Of a DNA stretch of 34,077 nt, positions 8,901 to 17,147 are shown one piece after another; the stretch's first letter is position 1; the number at the start of each line of letters is the position of its first letter. The notes beneath the pieces are model-generated. The model was not told the DNA's origin, ran no database searches, and saw only the letters and a program-made list of their open reading frames with translations. Location: the NCBI GenBank assembly GCA_026414805.1, contig JAOAIH010000006.1:39116-73192 (forward strand). The letters run 5' to 3'. The stretch is from Spirochaetota bacterium (GTDB taxonomy: Bacteria; Spirochaetota; UBA4802; UB4802). A program made the position numbers and the translations under genes.

Positions 8901-11900
8901 TATACACCTAAATAGGGCAATAGATATAATGGTGCAGATGACCGATGTGCTGCAAGTATGCTATACTGCGAAACAATGTGAGATTGTAATTTTTCAATAT
9001 TGCTTGTTGCCTCTTCAGCAAGAATAGCCTTTGTAAGTTTTTGTTCTAGATCCTGTATGGTAAAGCATGTACGCAAGAATTTTCCATAAAAAGCAGTATC
9101 TTCTTTATTATAAAAATGAGGGATAGATAGCGCATTGAAAGCCATTGTAATGACCTGCTTGCGCGCTTGTATTGTGTAGGCTTCTTTATACCGTTTGTTT
9201 TGTAATAGTTCATTGGTATATGCATCATAGAGGTATTGTACAAACTCCTTTTTCATACGATAGAGGGGTGGTAACAACTCTACGCGAGACAACACCCCAA
9301 TAATGAGCTTTTCAGGATTATCTATAAATTGCTTGATTTCCACATGCCGGTAAGCCATATCCCAGAGCGTTGCTTCAACATCCCACAGTAAATCCTTTGA
9401 CATAATTTTATTTGCTTTGAAGCGCGCACTGATAATATCATCATACCCTTCACGGTACTGGCCACTGCGTATTTTACATATTCCTCTATTGATAAGCAAT
9501 TTAATAACAAATTCCTGATGAACGGCTTCATTACCATAGTAGACAATAGCTTTAGAAAACAACCGTTCTGCTTCCCTGTACATTGAATTAGCTTTAATTA
9601 CATCACTGCTATCATCAGATGCTTTTCTATCCTGTTGCATCATAGCAGCTTTATGCATATACAAAAGAGCAATTAATGCATCAAATTTAATGCTATAGGC
9701 TTCTACCTGTTTTTCCGCCTGTTCTTTTAGTGCAGCAATATCCTGTTCTGCTGGTTTTTTCTTTTGGGCTTTCATCTTTTTAGTATATTCATCAACAAGT
9801 GAATTATATACTTTATCAAATATACTATTTTTGAGCTGCTCAATTTTTTTCAGAGCACCATCAATGCGCATCAACTTCTCTGGATCACTGTTCAGAGTGC
9901 TGGTATAACAATATGCCCATTGAACCAGGATTTGATAGATTTTATCAATAGCAATATTTTTATCCTGCGCAATGGCAAGAGCGCTATCGTACAATTCCAG
10001 TGCTTTTTGCATTGAGCCTGAAAGAGCATAACAGTACCCCGCATTGTACAAGGCAGTAAAATATGCATCAGTCATTAAAGAAGATTTTTGTTTTTTTGTT
10101 AATTCGGCAATAGCCATATACTGGGCTATAGCTTCTTTTAATTTTCCACTCTTTGTAAGAATGTCAGCTTGCATGTTATTGATAAGGATTTCCATTTGCA
10201 TTCCTGAAAGGTGCGAAACAATTTTTCCCTCACCAATAACAACAGTGTCCTGTCCTAGATCATAGAAGTATACGGGGCCAAAACCTCCAAATTTCCAGCC
10301 TATTTTATACTGTACTGACTTTTCTTTCTGCAAAGACCGTTTTGCAAGCTCTAAATACGTAAGAGCCTGGTTATCATTATCCATTTTTCGGTAACACTCA
10401 GCTATCTCAATATATATACGCGAAGAGCTTTCATCACTGTGAATGTTAGGTAGTTGACTCAATGCGTGAGTATACCATTCTATAGCTTTCTCGTAATTGC
10501 CTTGCATTCGTTCAAAGAGGGCAAAATACTTATACAGTACAAACAATGTACCCATTGCAGGTTCATTTTTCTGAGCTATCGCCTTATAAATTCGATATGA
10601 CTGCTGCATTGATGAAAAAGCCTGGGCATAATTCCCCTTCTGCCACATGCAGTATCCATAGTGATAATAAAATAAAGCCTCTTCCTTCAATGTTGAAAAA
10701 GCTTTTTTGAATTCAATTGCTTTATCATAATGGCGTGCAGCTAAATTGAAATTTTTTAAAAGAAAATATATGTTACCAATATTGCAATGAATATCTGCTT
10801 CTCGCTGCGGAAACAAGATTTCATTATTTGCTGCCAGTGCCTTTTCATATAGTGGAATACTTTTTTCCCACAGATACTCAGAAAAATATGTATCTATGAC
10901 TCGTTTCTTTGAAGGGAAAAGACTACGAAGTTCATCGATATACTGATATATCCACCCTTTTAACAGATATGCATCCACAAACATGTCATCTATAAAAAGT
11001 GACCAGTCAATGTGGCGCAAAGCTTTTTTGAAAAGCAAGAGAAGCTCTTCAAACTCCTGTGAGGATTTCCCATTCATTTGCCCTGGAGATAATGCCAATG
11101 CCTGTGCCCATTTCACATAAATATACCCAAGGCCAAAGATGTGCGCCTTATCAAAATCCATTCGTGCAATAGGCAATCGGTTAAGATACTCCTTCTCAAG
11201 ATCATGTATTGAACTATCCTGTGATAAGCCCAGCATTGCATTAATATACCCTGTGTGTGCACCTGGTGCATTATTGCTGTAAATATCTCTGTATCGCCGT
11301 TTGAGAAGGAGCAATGTATTCATAGTAATGTAACGCTTATATAATGAAGCAGCATCCTTATAATTGCCTTCTGAAATAAGCCTTTGTCCAGTTTGTTCAA
11401 AATATTGACTTAGCTGTTCAATAATTGGTCGTATATCCTGTTTCCACTGAGCCTGATAATTATTGACTGCAGCCTCATAGTACACAACCCACTCATCACT
11501 TTTTTGGTCATAGTATAATTGCCCTAATGCTATATTGATTAAAAAATATGAAACATCAAGCTTCTTGGTGTTTTCCAATCCCTGTTTCAAAAGCGGTATT
11601 GCTTCGTCATTCCGCTGTAACTCAATGAGGCTTGTTGCAGCAATATACTGCATAATAGCTTTGATGATTGGAACAGTGTAGCTTTTGGATGCATCTAGTG
11701 CGTTGCTATATCGTTTGTGTATTGCAATATTTTTTGCACTATCAATAATTTGAATAGTAATAGCATTTTTTAAATAGGTGTATGAGGATTGTAAAACAGA
11801 AATCCATTCTTCAGGAATAGCAAAATCATTATACACCAGCCCTCCTACCTTGTAGCGCACATACATCACCCGCGCATAGTGAGGATAGTGTGCAATAATG

Positions 11901-13321
11901 CCAGAGTATACTGCTTGAGCTTTCTCAAACATTCTTGCACTCATGTACAAATCAGCAAGCTCTTCCATAAAAAACGGTGTTTCTTTCTCATTATTTTGTG
12001 CCGACAGTTCCTTAATACTGTTCTCAAGCAATGATATTTTTTCCTTATCTTTGACCGATCTTAAGCGCGCATATATGAACGCAGGTTTACTGGTTTTAGC
12101 CATTGCAGCAAGAATTGTTTGAACAAATGAATACTGCTTGTAATACGATAGTTCATATAATGCTTTTGCAATGATCATCCCAGACTCAGCATCACCTGCT
12201 TCTTTGAAAAAATAATATGTCGCAAAAAGGCATCGTAGGTAACGGTCATGATCATCATAATCTTCTTTATATTTCAAAGCAAGTTCATACTGCCGCAATG
12301 CATTCTTTTGTTTTGGGATTATCCCTGTATGCGGGATCATTGCTATATTAATATATTCCCCTTCAACAATGCTGTACACAATTACACCATCAGCATACGG
12401 GACCCATCGTGGTGTTGCTGATGGCTCTTCAACAAGCGTTAGCGGGTATTCTTCTTTTTTGCTTACATCATAGGCATACAGTATACTTGCATCATTGGTA
12501 TTCACTATACCATCATTATTGGTGTCTTGTTCAATGCGCATAAAATAAATTTCATTTCTGGTTTTACCAAAGCAGGGCGATAGCTCTAAATATTCATTGT
12601 GAGTGATTTGATTTATTTGACCAGTGGTAAGATCTACTGTAAAAACATTGGTTCCTTTTTGATTTTTTTTCACAAATATTAGCGTATTACCATCATTGGA
12701 AAACCGCGGCTGCATGCCCTCAGTAATTTTTTTTATGCCTTTCCCATCCCTTCCCATGATGTAGATAGATTCCTCGCCATCGCGGGTAGATGAAAACGCA
12801 ATTAATTTTCCATCTGGCGAAAAGCATGGTGAAGCATCACGTACTGGTACGATAGCTCCTGAAAGCGGGTCCCTTATAACAGTAATATTTGTTGATGGTG
12901 CTTCCTGATCGGATTGTGCAATCATCGTTTCAGGATCAAGCTTCATGATAAAGATATCACCTTCAGGATCATCTCTGGTGGAAACAAATGCACACCATTT
13001 ACCATCCACTGATACGTCAGGAGAGAAATCACGAGCGGGATGCATGGTTATACGGACAGTAGTAATGTCATTGAGCGCTCGCAGGTAAATATCAAAATTA
13101 TTGCGTTCCTTATTTGAAGCATATACAAAATATTTTCCATCAGCAGTTATACTACCGCTCACATTGACCTTACGATCAAAGGTGAGCGGTATTGAACGTC
13201 CTGTTCCAAAACGATATTCTTTTGTTAAAACTTGTGAATAATCAAACGGTATGTCGCGGTATGCTGTTGTAGCACATCCCGTGAGTAATAATACAACAAT
13301 TGCAATTACAATACGTTTCAT
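5954..13321 (-). CDS. Giant lipoprotein: PD40/TolB-like propeller, TPR solenoid, two degenerate CHAT-like modules
   Basis: 2455 residues. The N-terminus MKRIVIAIVVLLLTGC is a lipoprotein signal with lipobox LTGC (Cys16). Residues ~40-330 hold PD40/TolB-like beta-propeller repeats (for example SPDVSVDGKWCAFVSTRDD and SPCFSPDGKLIAFSSTRDG), interrupted at ~264-275 by a calcium-loop-like DTNNDGIVNTND. Residues ~340-1400 and ~1690-2190 are tetratricopeptide-type helical repeats. A CHAT-like fold is suggested at ~1482-1690 and again, more clearly, at ~2195-2445 (IIVVPDAYTEAIPFEII near 2252, NPAYWIGIRYY near 2432). At the C-terminal module the usual catalytic His (HxxTHG block) reads LLINVGGKSS and no LSAC cysteine block is seen, so protease activity is unlikely. 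The start overlaps the YdbL-like gene by ATGA. The function is not known; a large envelope scaffold is inferred. Confidence 0.85.
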   Translation of the reverse strand: MKRIVIAIVVLLLTGCATTAYRDIPFDYSQVLTKEYRFGTGRSIPLTFDRKVNVSGSITADGKYFVYASNKERNNFDIYLRALNDITTVRITMHPARDFSPDVSVDGKWCAFVSTRDDPEGDIFIMKLDPETMIAQSDQEAPSTNITVIRDPLSGAIVPVRDASPCFSPDGKLIAFSSTRDGEESIYIMGRDGKGIKKITEGMQPRFSNDGNTLIFVKKNQKGTNVFTVDLTTGQINQITHNEYLELSPCFGKTRNEIYFMRIEQDTNNDGIVNTNDASILYAYDVSKKEEYPLTLVEEPSATPRWVPYADGVIVYSIVEGEYINIAMIPHTGIIPKQKNALRQYELALKYKEDYDDHDRYLRCLFATYYFFKEAGDAESGMIIAKALYELSYYKQYSFVQTILAAMAKTSKPAFIYARLRSVKDKEKISLLENSIKELSAQNNEKETPFFMEELADLYMSARMFEKAQAVYSGIIAHYPHYARVMYVRYKVGGLVYNDFAIPEEWISVLQSSYTYLKNAITIQIIDSAKNIAIHKRYSNALDASKSYTVPIIKAIMQYIAATSLIELQRNDEAIPLLKQGLENTKKLDVSYFLINIALGQLYYDQKSDEWVVYYEAAVNNYQAQWKQDIRPIIEQLSQYFEQTGQRLISEGNYKDAASLYKRYITMNTLLLLKRRYRDIYSNNAPGAHTGYINAMLGLSQDSSIHDLEKEYLNRLPIARMDFDKAHIFGLGYIYVKWAQALALSPGQMNGKSSQEFEELLLLFKKALRHIDWSLFIDDMFVDAYLLKGWIYQYIDELRSLFPSKKRVIDTYFSEYLWEKSIPLYEKALAANNEILFPQREADIHCNIGNIYFLLKNFNLAARHYDKAIEFKKAFSTLKEEALFYYHYGYCMWQKGNYAQAFSSMQQSYRIYKAIAQKNEPAMGTLFVLYKYFALFERMQGNYEKAIEWYTHALSQLPNIHSDESSSRIYIEIAECYRKMDNDNQALTYLELAKRSLQKEKSVQYKIGWKFGGFGPVYFYDLGQDTVVIGEGKIVSHLSGMQMEILINNMQADILTKSGKLKEAIAQYMAIAELTKKQKSSLMTDAYFTALYNAGYCYALSGSMQKALELYDSALAIAQDKNIAIDKIYQILVQWAYCYTSTLNSDPEKLMRIDGALKKIEQLKNSIFDKVYNSLVDEYTKKMKAQKKKPAEQDIAALKEQAEKQVEAYSIKFDALIALLYMHKAAMMQQDRKASDDSSDVIKANSMYREAERLFSKAIVYYGNEAVHQEFVIKLLINRGICKIRSGQYREGYDDIISARFKANKIMSKDLLWDVEATLWDMAYRHVEIKQFIDNPEKLIIGVLSRVELLPPLYRMKKEFVQYLYDAYTNELLQNKRYKEAYTIQARKQVITMAFNALSIPHFYNKEDTAFYGKFLRTCFTIQDLEQKLTKAILAEEATSNIEKLQSHIVSQYSILAAHRSSAPLYLLPYLGVYTPTSPDIPVVHFYMFDSKLYGWLVYNNTINWRLISDSPYSERLAEDVEKCIQPFGGKIYCIINSTLITIYNTIRTSVFYGMGCVPVISRVIDAEKLMWLPGNVVATDKGLQKIEKTTINITDSEYIVDTDNPDIDVTPQYCYSNKIECSALFKYMDVLKIEELMLLADAAVYSHIASVIVYSDRSSENMIASFIKGEIHPSDFKKARAVVLGKVPDSIEQQLRNVQIVGQKKQSEFTDALIRGDYDSAQLALLRWRRAGLTEKEYFEKKVLVLIYQNKLDEALQLLRSQPHNARAISYSVYIHLLKGDIQSAEKLLSNTYLVNTFDYRVYESIIKGFKYKEKIADINEISQTNTSIVSINQLLLLFAQAAYLLGEEKKALELVKVYKPDYIPSMRELLVAYYLGYPLNHYTHSIAYQMVKKVTEATYSSNIAKAIIEFGTLSHFAILEIIKQSQNLDDEKWQQIMLVTEKSDQMCWLDEQFNTVKIAEILNVSNPLRTLEYISAANSKKDVMLADAVVLKSIVAYQKNNNFTKAYASCKSLKKVPYALEKIWYAYYVYSAIMLGKTDEAYKLLNDSTLVTKDAFLYRVFNICIQLQKISADKTVESTLLQTIAQNIDELMSSLRSDAIQLYYTEYKYLFDKLINYAISYTMSRGNQREALRYAEMHKMIMATALFNENSRYQSIYNELISKNFPISDIQKIIQRHKAILYIAKNENDIFAWIITRTFIQPVRLPNVYTKLYAIVSEYYEKVGLLQQAFDKEAEINSIMKPIINEISGYSDIIVVPDAYTEAIPFEIIQFNRYDTTVSFMPSLMAALNDAKPVPPIAWINVSNTKKDLVAAALKQSGLPYTFKAIPQGIAIDESLIEYNSDKKRLMMKDDMLQSNYLLINVGGKSSVPYYYLLFMIQREIQNCILLQVAVADVNGVIFIREFCNAIQSNNCTASYTTAYKFIKADKRFKNPAYWIGIRYYRSTIKDTTNGAQ

Positions 13322-13914
13322 TTTTTTACCCAGCGCCCATCCTCTTTTTGTATCCAGTCGCCTTTTTTTGCTTTTGCATGCTGCTCTTTTGCAAAATCAT
13401 ACCCAAACCGTATAGCTTTAGGATCATTTTTATCCTGTGAGCCAGAACTTTTAATAAAAATAATCACTCGTGCATTATTTTCATCATTAACAACAGAACG
13501 TATGGCTGCACTATCTTTGACTGACTGTAATTTCTTTTCATCTACTATTCCCACATATCCGTTATTCATTTCACCAATAATTCCCATGTCTTTATACATG
13601 CGTATCCTGTCAAGGTTGAGTTCACGTATCTTTATTGCCTGTAGTAGGGATTCATCTGTAGATATAAATGCATAACGTTCCCCCTTTGACGGAACCATAA
13701 CTGTTGAAGTGACCCAGGCGTCCTTCTCAATTTCTTTGTATTCACCAATAAGCTGACGCTCCAAAGCCGTTTTTTCACCTGTAATGTGTATTGCAGGGGG
13801 ATGTATCTCAATACAGCTTGGCATTCCTTTTAGGCAAGCTGATGAACTGCATCGTACCTGTGAATACAGTATTCCCGCAACGATAGCCAGTGCTATCGCC
13901 ACTATATGTTTCAT
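13318..13914 (-). CDS. YdbL-like exported protein (DUF1318)
   Basis: 198 residues. An N-terminal hydrophobic signal (about 1-21) is followed by a Cys-containing segment and a block IHITGEKTALERQLIGEYKE. The C-terminal ~90 residues carry the DUF1318/YdbL pattern: GIIGEMNNGYVGIV, NDENNARVIIF, and the closing GDWIQKEDGRWVKK. In Escherichia coli YdbL is a periplasmic protein encoded with the AsmA-like YdbH and the small lipoprotein YnbE, which together act in outer-membrane lipid homeostasis. Here no separate YnbE gene is seen; the extra N-terminal ~70 residues might take its place, which is speculative. The start follows GGAGG by seven bases and overlaps the AsmA-like stop by ATGA; the stop overlaps the giant lipoprotein start in the same way. 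Confidence 0.75.
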   Translation of the reverse strand: MKHIVAIALAIVAGILYSQVRCSSSACLKGMPSCIEIHPPAIHITGEKTALERQLIGEYKEIEKDAWVTSTVMVPSKGERYAFISTDESLLQAIKIRELNLDRIRMYKDMGIIGEMNNGYVGIVDEKKLQSVKDSAAIRSVVNDENNARVIIFIKSSGSQDKNDPKAIRFGYDFAKEQHAKAKKGDWIQKEDGRWVKK

Positions 13915-16634
13915 AACGTTTCCTCCCTTACCCTGTTAAAAAATTCAACTACCGGTATCCGCTCATAGCGTACTTGCTCATTATTGACAGTAACAAAAAC
14001 ACCCAGCACTTTCTTTTTAAATAAAACAGTAGGATAAACTAGCCCTTTATCAAGATAAAAATCAAAACCGGTAATAATAAGTGAGTTGTCTACTGCAAAC
14101 TGTGCCATTCCCAATTTAGATCTGCCACGCTCTTCATTAATACCTTTGAACAGCCTGTTTGCAAATTGTTCGCCCACCTTATAGATATTTACTGAACCAG
14201 AAATATCAAAATCCTGTGCAATATTAAGATTCTTGCCCACAACCTGTGCATTAAAAGATAACAATGAATCTTTATTAATTTTGACCGACTCAGGCTTGTC
14301 AAGCTTGCCTATATCAATGTCATGTGCATTGAGGACAATTTTAAATTCCATGTTTTGCGGATTGAGATCGGCCAGATTGAAATATAATTCTTTAAAGGTA
14401 ACCGTGCCCTTTAACACCTGTGCACTAAAATCTTTGATTTCAAGTATATTGCGATTAAAACCAATATGCCCGTGAATGTTTGTAACATATTCAAATGCAA
14501 TATTTCGTGATGGATGCTGTGCCACAATTTTACCAATTGAAACGTTTGCCTTTTGTTTGAAAAACTGAATATTCATAACATCTGTTGAATCAAATGGTAT
14601 TTTAAAGCTCTTGCCCATTGAGTAGGCTATAGGTATATTCATGTCAACAGGGCCAACAAAAAGCTTTGCAGAATCATTACTAAGCAGAAAACCCTTTGAC
14701 TGCAAGCTTCCTGTGGCAACTAATGTATGCAGTGTTCCTTTGAGGGCTATAATTGCTTGCAGCATACCGCTCAATGAGTAATTGCCAAATGCAACTTTTG
14801 ACGTCGGAGCAACCTTTGCTCCTGCCTCAATATCAAGCATCAATTCCTGATTTGTCATCAATGAGCCTTTCACATAACAATGAGCCTTGTGCTTGTAGCT
14901 TGATACATCAAAGTAGGATATATCAATTTTTCCTTTTTTTGGTTTTTGTGTAATTGCTGCTTGTACCAATAAATCATCAATGGAATAATCAGGTATATTA
15001 CACATCGCTTTAATATTAATACTATTTGTTTCTTCAGAACTACTTAGATCTGTATGTATATTCAGTGTCACAGGTTTTGTTATAGGACTTGATGAAAGGG
15101 AATGCTTAAGCTGAGCTGGAAGAGTATATGCTATTGAAGAAAGATCAAACTTTAACATAGAAACTGTAATGTCTGCATTCAAACTTTCACCCAGTATTAC
15201 TTTACCAAAAGCTTCACATCGAATTGTTTCAGATGCTATCTCCGGTGCTTTATGAATTAAAAGTAATTTTTGGATGTCCAGAGAATTATTATTCATAGAA
15301 TACAATACAGTACACTGTACACTGACACTGTTTTCCCTAGATTTGTTTTCATCCAATGAATACACAAAATGTGGTAATTGAGCATCAACAGTTGCCTCAA
15401 TAAAAGGATTGCGCATGATTACTGAATACGGTATTTCAACTGTTGGTATGGTAATAGCAAAATCTCCCGTAGAAAACGCAAGTTTACTACCTCTTATTGC
15501 ACCTTTAACTTTTAACTCATGTGAATCCCCTGTAATCATAAGAGGAAATATTGAAAGCGAACCATTAAAATATGGTTTTTTACCCAGAAGTATACTGGTG
15601 TATCTATACACTTCATTAAGACGGATATTGCTATCAAGCATGGCAAACTGTATTGTAGGCTGTGTATTTATTTTTTTTATGGTTCCAGCAAATGATATCC
15701 AGGTTGATTGCGCAAATACAACTTTCAATATATTGCAGTGCAATATATCATCTGTTGGATTGTATACAATATCATATTTTACTTGTGCATTGAGGGGGGC
15801 TACATGCTTTCTTGTAAACCTGATGGGAGTATTGTGGGTACCACACTTAAAATTACTTGCCACTTGTGTTTCTTCAGGATTATATAAAAGATTGAAAGTA
15901 AATAACACCGGTGGCCCTGCAGCAATATCCCTTGACACAAACGAAAGTTGTAGCGTTTGGTCGGGATTTACTTTTATGTGTAATTTGTCAAATATCATTA
16001 CTGCCATAAGATTTAATGGAATATGGCGTGTTGGGGGAATGTGGAATGAAATGCCTGCTGAAAAATTATCAAGATTGAGATTATACGTGCTGCTTTTAAT
16101 ATGTAACGAAAGATTTTCCACTACAAACCCAAAAAGAATTTCAAATGGAACTGGCAAAGTTATTTCATCCTTTTTTTCTTTTTCTTTTTTGTCTTTATCT
16201 TCTTCTATTTTATCTTCTTTTGCATGTGGTTTTAACAATTTTTGAACATTCCATATTCCATTATGCTCTTCTATATATATGTGTGGCTTATATATGCCAA
16301 TTTCATATATTTTTATTTTCCCTATAAACAGTGGGAAAAAACTATACCTCAATTTTAACTCATCAAAATAAATGACAGGTTTTAAATCATTAATATTCAA
16401 AAGTTTGAAATTCTTTATTTCAAAGCCATTGAATAAAGAAAAATGAGTCACATCACAGGAAGCTTTTGCATTGAGGTTGGACTCTACCTGGTTAATAATA
16501 ATTTTTTCTACTCGTTCGTTGGTTAATACAATATTGGCAATGCATAGAATCAGTACAATTAAAATGATCAGGCTGCTGAGTGCTATCACACTATAAAAGA
16601 CAATTGAAAAGATGCATCGCGTAAGAGTTCTCAA
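13911..16634 (-). CDS. AsmA/YdbH-like inner-membrane-anchored protein
   Basis: 907 residues with one N-terminal membrane anchor (about residues 10-35). Next comes an AsmA-type N-terminal region: NERVEKIIINQVESNL, FNGFEIKNFKLL and IYKPHIYIEEHNGIWNVQKLL. A Lys/Glu-rich linker (about 135-157) precedes a long beta-rich region to the end, as expected of the repeating beta-groove fold of AsmA, TamB and YdbH proteins that bridge the periplasm. Co-localisation with a YdbL-like gene argues for the YdbH branch; E. coli YdbH has a similar length (about 880 residues). The start is a TTG, chosen because GGAG lies seven bases upstream, the anchor follows at once, and no in-frame ATG is near. It is the first gene of a four-gene minus-strand operon. 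Confidence 0.75.
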   Translation of the reverse strand: MRTLTRCIFSIVFYSVIALSSLIILIVLILCIANIVLTNERVEKIIINQVESNLNAKASCDVTHFSLFNGFEIKNFKLLNINDLKPVIYFDELKLRYSFFPLFIGKIKIYEIGIYKPHIYIEEHNGIWNVQKLLKPHAKEDKIEEDKDKKEKEKKDEITLPVPFEILFGFVVENLSLHIKSSTYNLNLDNFSAGISFHIPPTRHIPLNLMAVMIFDKLHIKVNPDQTLQLSFVSRDIAAGPPVLFTFNLLYNPEETQVASNFKCGTHNTPIRFTRKHVAPLNAQVKYDIVYNPTDDILHCNILKVVFAQSTWISFAGTIKKINTQPTIQFAMLDSNIRLNEVYRYTSILLGKKPYFNGSLSIFPLMITGDSHELKVKGAIRGSKLAFSTGDFAITIPTVEIPYSVIMRNPFIEATVDAQLPHFVYSLDENKSRENSVSVQCTVLYSMNNNSLDIQKLLLIHKAPEIASETIRCEAFGKVILGESLNADITVSMLKFDLSSIAYTLPAQLKHSLSSSPITKPVTLNIHTDLSSSEETNSINIKAMCNIPDYSIDDLLVQAAITQKPKKGKIDISYFDVSSYKHKAHCYVKGSLMTNQELMLDIEAGAKVAPTSKVAFGNYSLSGMLQAIIALKGTLHTLVATGSLQSKGFLLSNDSAKLFVGPVDMNIPIAYSMGKSFKIPFDSTDVMNIQFFKQKANVSIGKIVAQHPSRNIAFEYVTNIHGHIGFNRNILEIKDFSAQVLKGTVTFKELYFNLADLNPQNMEFKIVLNAHDIDIGKLDKPESVKINKDSLLSFNAQVVGKNLNIAQDFDISGSVNIYKVGEQFANRLFKGINEERGRSKLGMAQFAVDNSLIITGFDFYLDKGLVYPTVLFKKKVLGVFVTVNNEQVRYERIPVVEFFNRVREETL

Positions 16635-16641
16635 GTGAATG

Positions 16642-16645
16642 CTCC
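16642..16645 (-). promoter_or_regulatory. Ribosome binding site supporting a TTG start for the AsmA-like gene
   Basis: GGAG on the minus strand, seven bases before the TTG at 16634. No in-frame ATG is available nearby, so this site decides an unusual start codon. Confidence 0.55.
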
Positions 16646-16708
16646 ATACGTTCTATTACAAGCTTGAAGTACAATACCAAGTGTAACTATATCAAAAACT
16701 TTTTTTCA

Positions 16709-16738
16709 TTGACATATCAATTATTAACTTTTTACCAT
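16709..16738 (+). promoter_or_regulatory. Predicted sigma70-type promoter for the STAS gene
   Basis: A consensus TTGACA (16709-16714) is followed after 18 nt by TACCAT (16733-16738), which matches four of six -10 positions. Transcription would start about 25 nt before the STAS ATG. No convincing promoter was seen for the divergent AsmA-like operon in the same 135-nt gap. Confidence 0.45.
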
Positions 16739-16769
16739 GACATAAATATTTATAAAAAAAGGGTAACGT

Positions 16770-17144
16770 ATGAGTACACTAAATGATCTTTTTTCTTCTG
16801 AATATTTAAAAGACAACGCCATTCTCATAGGTAAAATCAAAAAACCAACAATCACCAAAGAAGAAGCTAACCAAATCCTAGAATTTGTCAAGCAAGATAT
16901 ACAAAACTACCCTGACCACCAGCATTTTATACTTGATGTCCTTGTGGTACAGGAGGTATCAAATCCAATAATAGGCGTTTTAATGAAAGCGCTGCAATTC
17001 TGGAAAAAAACAAGAGGGTATGCTCTCCTTGTGATGACTGATGATCTTTTGCAAAAAATAATGATTGAACAGCCTGCAATGTTTGACTTTTTTGCAGTTT
17101 TTCATAGTATTGATGAAGCAATAGCCTTTACAAAAAAGGCCTAA
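16770..17144 (+). CDS. STAS-domain protein (anti-sigma-factor-antagonist-like)
   Basis: This 124-residue single-domain protein has the STAS pattern: a central strand FILDVLVVQEVSNPIIGVLMKAL, where Ser in EVSNPIIGVL occupies the usual phosphorylation loop. A strand GYALLVMTDDLLQKI follows, then the closing FFAVFHSIDEAIAFTKKA typical of anti-anti-sigma factors. Such proteins are phosphorylated by RsbW/SpoIIAB-like kinases and dephosphorylated by SpoIIE phosphatases. Two of the latter are in this window (1-993 and 4751-5953), but no kinase is. The gene stands alone and diverges from the AsmA-like operon. Its end lies 3 nt from the end of the convergent CoA-activase gene. Ribosome site is a weak AGGG. 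The regulated partner is not known. Confidence 0.72.
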   Translation: MSTLNDLFSSEYLKDNAILIGKIKKPTITKEEANQILEFVKQDIQNYPDHQHFILDVLVVQEVSNPIIGVLMKALQFWKKTRGYALLVMTDDLLQKIMIEQPAMFDFFAVFHSIDEAIAFTKKA

Positions 17145-17147
17145 AGG

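Noticed and set aside
15409-16245. 278-codon plus-strand open frame opposite the AsmA-like gene
   Set aside because: It has no domain pattern, no ribosome site and lies wholly antisense to a gene with clear anchor and AsmA motifs and coupled neighbours.
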